A stretch of 64,000 nt of DNA, taken from contig QAOA01002395.1 of assembly GCA_003255065.1 (NCBI GenBank), positions 1-64,000 of the forward strand. The letters are read 5' to 3'. Source of the DNA: Cercis canadensis. Lineage: Eukaryota > Streptophyta > Magnoliopsida > Fabales > Fabaceae. Shown piece after piece: positions 58,955-64,000 of this stretch. Made by a program: the position numbers and the translations under genes. The notes under the pieces were generated by a model. That model searched no databases and was not told where the DNA came from. It worked only from the letters and a program-made list of their open reading frames with translations. Position 1 is the first letter of the stretch, and the number at the start of each line of letters is the position of its first letter.

Positions 58955-58964
58955 AATAAAAATA

Positions 58965-60180
58965 CATAGATTCAAGTAAAGACATCTATCTAGAAGCAGT
59001 ATATTGAGCCATCACAGCATACCAATCAAAGCAAGTACTTTTCAACAACGGTCTAGCCAAACTTTTCTTCGACATCTCTTGGCATTTCGATCTGAAATAA
59101 ATAAGATTGGTCACATCAATTATTGCAGTTCAAAGTTATTGGAAATATGGTCAATACCAACAAGATAAATTCCAAACCGCATTAAGGGCTTTGAAGAGAG
59201 CATTAACTGTATTGTGAGGACTTCTGGAGCCAACAACTTATCAAGGAAATAAAAATTAGAGGAACAATAATAAAGTTTGCAGGACCATCCTTGTTACATG
59301 GGTTTGACAAGGCAGTGAGTTACCTTAGACTTAACATTTTAAAAACCCACCAAGTTCAGTATGGTTTCAACTGTTTCGCCGGCTTTCATGCTAGTCCAAG
59401 TGGGAGCAAGCAACAGATACACTAAGGGACAATAATGGAAATGCATGAAATTAATTAAAGGACAAGACTAGTGAAGGTAAAGAATGGTGGGATAAAATGA
59501 ATCATTAATCATGGAATATAAGCCAAGAATATACTGCCTATAATTAACTAACTACCTTGGTGTTTTTATAAGTTGTTGTACTGCATGTGCAATTGTATGA
59601 TCTTCATGTCATTCTACATAATGTAGATTCTGAAAGCATATCTCATATGTCTGATTGTTGTCAAATCAATGATTAAATATTGCAATATACTATCAAGACT
59701 TAAAATGCACAAAACATAATTCATATAAATTCTGAAAAGCTGATACTTGAGAATGCACAATGTCAACACCAAGATTCAAAACAAAATTCGAAATCAGATT
59801 TCAGACTATAACATGGCCTAGTACATGCACTAAGTGATTCGACAAGTTTTGTCATACAAGACATATCACCCCAACAAAACTACTAGTTGCTTCCTATTAC
59901 TTTCAGTCATCAGTCACTCTAGCTAACAATTTTGGTTATGACATTTCATAAATGAATCAATACAAACTAGTCAAAAATCTCATTATGATTTTTCCCATTC
60001 CATAGGAAGCTAATCTGTCCAATGTGCACTGACCACTAAAAAATGGTTATTATATACTTGCATGAGGCATCCACATTTGAAACTTATATTTATCTTTTTA
60101 ACTTGACATAGAGAGAAGGTTACATTCATTCCTACATTCAGAATACCGAATGCAATAGAGCTAGTAGACCAATTGGAATC
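58965..60180. other. Intergenic, no recognised gene
   Basis: AT-rich. Short minus-strand open stretches at 59040-59400 (for example APTWTSMKAGETVETILNLV) might be exon remnants, but I cannot assign a family. Confidence 0.4.
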
Positions 60181-60189
60181 ACAATTAAA

Positions 60190-60600
60190 ATAGCCATCAA
60201 GGGCCAAGGATTGCTTCCCCATCAACAGGTAGACCTAGCAAGACCTCCACGTCTTGGAGGGTGATAGCGCATTCCCCACCAAGTATGTGAAAGGTGTGTG
60301 TCTTTGGACGCCACTCCACCACCTGTGCAGATATGAAATACGCATCTATTTGGATTGGTGTCACTTGTGCAAGACCTCAAAGCCACAATAATCTCTCCAT
60401 CTGAAGTCATTTTCTAAATAAAAAATATTTACTAACATGTTTAGCAAAAATTTCATAAATATATTCAAAATGCTTAGGAAGTAAACCACTTCCCCCACTA
60501 TCCCATGTATTCTTCGATATATGCTTGCCTTGCTTAGTTAATACTGTGGGATCCTTCGGAGTAGGCAATAAAATGCAATGTGCCATAATGAGCAAGTGGG
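60190..60600 (-). pseudogene. Plant mobile domain (PMD) fragment, MAIN-like
   Basis: The minus strand reads DPTVLTKQGKHISKNTWD (about 60520-60575), then IQMDAYFISAQVVEWRP and THTFHILGGECAITLQDVEV with LLGLPVDGEA (about 60190-60345). This is the aminotransferase-like plant mobile domain found in MAIN/MAIL proteins, in 'phosphatase 7 long form' homologues and in many transposons. A frame change or lost intron lies between the two blocks, and the reading ends in stops after the LPVDG motif. The remaining domain of about 300 residues is absent. Most such copies are transposon cargo, and that is the likeliest origin here. Confidence 0.75.
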
Positions 60601-60968
60601 CCAAACCAAGAAAAACACATGAAGGAGAAGAAGAGAAAGAGAGAACAAGCAAGTGGGTCTTAATGTATGCAAATTGGGAAGCAGAAGGATGTGGGGCAGA
60701 GAAAGACAAAATGGTGGAGAAGGAGGAGAAGAAGAAGAAGAAGAGCAGGAGAAATTGATGAAAGAAAAAGAGATAACCATTGGGGGAGGGGGGATTAATT
60801 GCATGGCATTGGAAAATTATTGTATGGTATTAACTGCGTTTGATCGATCCTGCCATCTTGGGAATGGCAGATCCATTATGGTCCTGCCAATTGAGACAAT
60901 GGGACCCAAAAGTCAGTGCCACAAGGGAATATTTCAGGGAATCTGGACTGTTTGAAATTACGTCTGAT

Positions 60969-61025
60969 CCCGCCGCTTGCCAACTAGTGGGACCTTAAAG
61001 GTCCCGCTGGTTGCAAGATGGCGGG
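60969..61025. repeat. GC-rich palindrome with GGGACC motifs
   Basis: A 57-bp imperfect palindrome (arms of about 28 bp) centred on a perfect 8-1-8 hairpin, GGGACCTTAAAGGTCCC, at 60989-61005. It stands out in an AT-rich spacer. Related CCTGCCA / GGCAGATCC phrases occur at 60848-60890. Confidence 0.8.
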
Positions 61026-61029
61026 ACCT

Positions 61030-62600
61030 GATTTGTTGTCTTCTTATTTTATATTTTAATCAAAACAACCCCTTTTGTGTAAATAGTTTGAAAACAGCCC
61101 CATTTGCAGAAATAGTTTATAAAAGAGCATTTTCTGGTCAATTAACCCATGCATTGCATAGACTATCTATTATATAAAAGTGATGCAGGACAAGAGAACC
61201 CCTAGAATAAATCAACTAGGTTCTAGAGATAATCAGAGAAAAAAGAATGGACAAAAAAGATATCTAAAAAATGCAGCCTAGGATGGCTGGTTCTTCAGCC
61301 AAACAAGGCCAGCCTTCTAGTTAAACAACCAGGAAAAGTAGAAGAATTCTAAGGAGAATAAAACTTCATAAAACTGTCAGAAATAAAGAATTACATAAGC
61401 TTAAATAGACCTGCTAACTTATCCTACACGGATTAGGATTAGGAATCATAATTCTCTAAGGATTGACACCTACTTCTAAGCCCATAAGGACAACTTGGGC
61501 CTTAAGATAAGACTCCAAAAACCCTAAATGACGTAAACCTAAACTGAAATACTACCCATGACTTGGAAATACGAAAATTAATAAAATATTGCAAAATTAA
61601 AAAAATTACCCCTAAAAACTGAAAATTACAATCAACTCCAAAATACTAATCTAAACTTGGGCCTTCTTGGAGCTAGTTGCTCCAGCATCAAAAAGATAGC
61701 TGAATTTCATCAAATCCTATAAAGCCTTCATATTGTTGGATCCCAGCTTGTTAACATGATTAAGTCCTAAAACCTCTGGTAAATAGTGAATATATCAGCT
61801 GGTAAAGGTGGCAGCTATGTTACCCTAGGCGTTGCCCTGCTATACACATAAAATTCATCCCATCTATACAGGTGCTGGGATTTCAGAATTAGTAAAGGAG
61901 TGCCACGCGATCAGTATTCACAAAACTAGTTAAAATAGCAAAGTTTAATCTCTACCCTCTTGAAAATTATTGAAAATGATTGTAGAGATTATAGCAATGT
62001 AGGTTTCAACCAATGCTTGGAACATCTATATATTGATCTCACTTAGATTAATTGGATATGTAGAATTTAGCTGTAAAATTCACTTGATATATATTTATAT
62101 ATATAGCCTCCACTTTTAATTAGATATACTATGTAGTGAAGACCCTATTGCTCAACCTTCTCCTTGGGCAAGTGTCTACTCAGGACTACATATGAGCAAC
62201 TGAGAATGGACTACGAAAACATAAGTCAAGTAAGCACAAACAATTCAAAGCTAATCACACATTGAATAATTAATTAACAGTAACCCTCTTTTGTGATACC
62301 TAATGGCATAATCAGTCTCTACCAAGAATTAATTAATGCAGATCATCAGTTTAGTTCCATCATTGCGTTTTTCATGTTACGCAATGCATGCATAAGGACA
62401 AGCAATTTGAAAAAAACAGATGCACGCATCAAAAGCCTCACAAAAGCCAAATGACTTCATAGTAAACAATCAATTAAACATATCAATCAAGAAACTGGTA
62501 CACAGGCCTGCAGTCTTATCCCTCTAATAACATGTATAGAGAGATGCAGTAACCAAAGCAATTGGTCACCGAAAAATTTGTAATATTACCAAACAGAATG
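61030..62600. other. Intergenic, no gene seen
   Basis: No coding sense or transposon end recognised. 62600-62833 may be 3' UTR of the PPR gene on the minus strand. Confidence 0.5.
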
Positions 62601-62833
62601 CAGGTTACCAAGGAAGCTGATTGTGAAAGCTCAAATATACACTAAATGAAAAAAATTCAACTAACCAATCAGAGAAGCAATGCCCAGAAACTCGATGTTC
62701 TATGCAGCCAAAGTTAGATTTTAAGTGCAGCACAAAAATCTGTACAGATTTAATACCCAGCCCATCAGGTTTGGAGATAAGCAACCCATCGGCTTCTCCA
62801 AGCCTAAGGCCACATGCTCTTTGTTTCCAGCAA

Positions 62834-64000
62834 TCACCAATAGTCTCTGCAAGAACAATAACCATCCTTAAAATGATGAAATCTATTAGCATCCCTCAAA
62901 ATTATCTCCCTTCCAGTGATTTTTGCTATCAATTTAATAGCAGAATGGCAATCTCCACAAACCCGTAAATTTTTCATGACTCTAATTGGTGTCCCTTCAG
63001 GTAATTTTAGGAGCCCATATGCTACAGCCAGTTTTTCACTATGATAACCTAGGCTGTGTGCCTTTTCCTCCTCATCCACATCATGAAGCACAAAGCTACC
63101 ATCCGGACAGTAGCCGGCTTCCCTCAACAAACCACCTAACTTCTCCAACATTTTCATGATAACAGGCTGCTCAGGATGGCCCTCACTATCTCCACCGGTG
63201 AACATGTGCACCTTCTTCTCCACCTCAATCCAACTGCAGCCAGGCGATTTGCCAACTCCCCTAGCTCTTATTTTTTTCCTAACGCTTGCAGCATCTCCCC
63301 ATCTTCCTCTTGATGCATACATATTAGAGAGCAAGACATAAGGCCCAGAATTTTTGGGCTCAAGCTGTGCAACTTTTCGTGCTGCAACCTCAGCCAAATC
63401 CAGCTTCATATGGATTCTGCATGCACCTAACAATGCACCCCAAACAATAGCATCTGCTTCCATTGGCATGCTTTCTATAAGATTCATGGCCTCATCTACC
63501 TGACCTGCTCGGCCAAGCAAATCAACCATGCAAGCATAGTGTTCGATCCCTAGCTCCACTTGATATTTACATTTCATTGATTCAAAAAATTCAAATCCTT
63601 GTTTTACCTTTCCACTGTAGCTACATGCTGAAAGTACTCCAACAAAGGTAACATCATCTGGCAGGACTCCAGAAGAGCACATGTCATGAAAAATGTTTAA
63701 AGCTTCCTCCCCCAAACCATGCTGGGCATAACCCGTGATCATAGAGTTCCACATAACAACATCCTTCAAAGCAAATCTGTCAAAAATCTGTTTTGCTTTC
63801 ACAAGATCACCACATTTGACATACATTGTGGTCAAAACTGAGGCAACATATACATCATGATCAAATTGGGATATCACCAACTGGGCATGAACCTGTCTGC
63901 CATAGTCAAGACTAGCAAGGCCGGCACATACAGAAAGAACACTGATCAATGAAGGGAAATTCAGCCCAACCCCTTCTCTTTGCATCCGAACAAACATACC
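62834..64000 (-). CDS. PPR protein, PLS class with E/E+ and DYW domains (5' part outside window)
   Basis: Intact minus-strand reading of 388 residues with its stop at 62834-62836. The frame stays open to the window edge, so the true start lies beyond 64000. The visible part has about five PPR-type repeats (GRQVHAQLV, MYVKCGDLVKAKQIFD, MWNSMITGYAQHGLGEEAL, DDVTFVGVLSACSYSGKV), then the E/E+ region (WGALLGACRIH, PGCSWIEV). A DYW deaminase-like domain follows with HSEKLAVAYGLL (zinc-binding HxE), CGDCHSAIKLI (CxxCH) and the C-terminus CSCRDYW. All catalytic-site motifs are present. Such proteins bind organelle RNA and carry out C-to-U editing in mitochondria or plastids. The sequence is close to what I recall of Arabidopsis At1g56690, a predicted mitochondrial member, and is probably its orthologue. 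No introns, as usual for the family. Confidence 0.95.
   Translation of the reverse strand, partial: GMFVRMQREGVGLNFPSLISVLSVCAGLASLDYGRQVHAQLVISQFDHDVYVASVLTTMYVKCGDLVKAKQIFDRFALKDVVMWNSMITGYAQHGLGEEALNIFHDMCSSGVLPDDVTFVGVLSACSYSGKVKQGFEFFESMKCKYQVELGIEHYACMVDLLGRAGQVDEAMNLIESMPMEADAIVWGALLGACRIHMKLDLAEVAARKVAQLEPKNSGPYVLLSNMYASRGRWGDAASVRKKIRARGVGKSPGCSWIEVEKKVHMFTGGDSEGHPEQPVIMKMLEKLGGLLREAGYCPDGSFVLHDVDEEEKAHSLGYHSEKLAVAYGLLKLPEGTPIRVMKNLRVCGDCHSAIKLIAKITGREIILRDANRFHHFKDGYCSCRDYW

Overview
The window looks like a gene-poor, transposon-rich stretch of a dicot plant nuclear genome, probably a woody species. The evidence is GT-AG introns, AT-rich spacers, Ty1-copia, Ty3-gypsy and Ogre-like LTR elements, a CACTA (En/Spm) transposon, MULE-like foldback elements, and remnants of typical plant genes (pectate lyase, expansin, CNL resistance gene, Argonaute, PPR-DYW). 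The only host gene that looks intact is the PPR-DYW gene at the right edge (minus strand), and it is cut by the window end.

Layout. 1-6000: a foldback/MULE-like element (421-1442) carrying a lectin receptor kinase fragment between 9-bp target duplications, then a broken pollen-allergen-type pectate lyase (3150-4805) with a short SINE-like insertion at its stop codon. 5933-18988: a minus-strand Ty1-copia element whose 3' LTR is split by a complete-ended 6.5-kb gypsy element (6189-12693). 19135-19266: an expansin fragment. 19384-about 26800: an Ogre-like element whose 5' LTR encloses a CACTA-like segment with Argonaute exons.

About 26800-50264: a minus-strand Tat-like gypsy element split by a 16.1-kb CACTA transposon (32160-48278). 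The CACTA element carries a TNP2-type transposase, a second En/Spm (Transposase_24) gene, ceramide glucosyltransferase exons and a 160-bp-arm hairpin. A 2.7-kb solo LTR has landed inside its TNP2 gene. 51150-52882: a copia leader fragment abutting a truncated CNL gene. 54347-58547: a gypsy derivative with gag and protease but no recognisable RT or integrase, bordered by an inverted LTR tail. 58594-58954: a MULE-like MITE. 60190-60600: a plant-mobile-domain fragment. 62834-64000: the PPR-DYW gene.

The main point of interest is repeated capture of host gene fragments by DNA transposons: lectin kinase in the foldback element, glucosylceramide synthase in the full CACTA element, and Argonaute in a second CACTA-like segment that shares its left end and one internal segment with the first. 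Five isolated N bases mark assembly joins, and two of them are flanked by near-identical copies that are probably unmerged contig ends. All calls come from reading the sequence and recalling protein families; no search was run.
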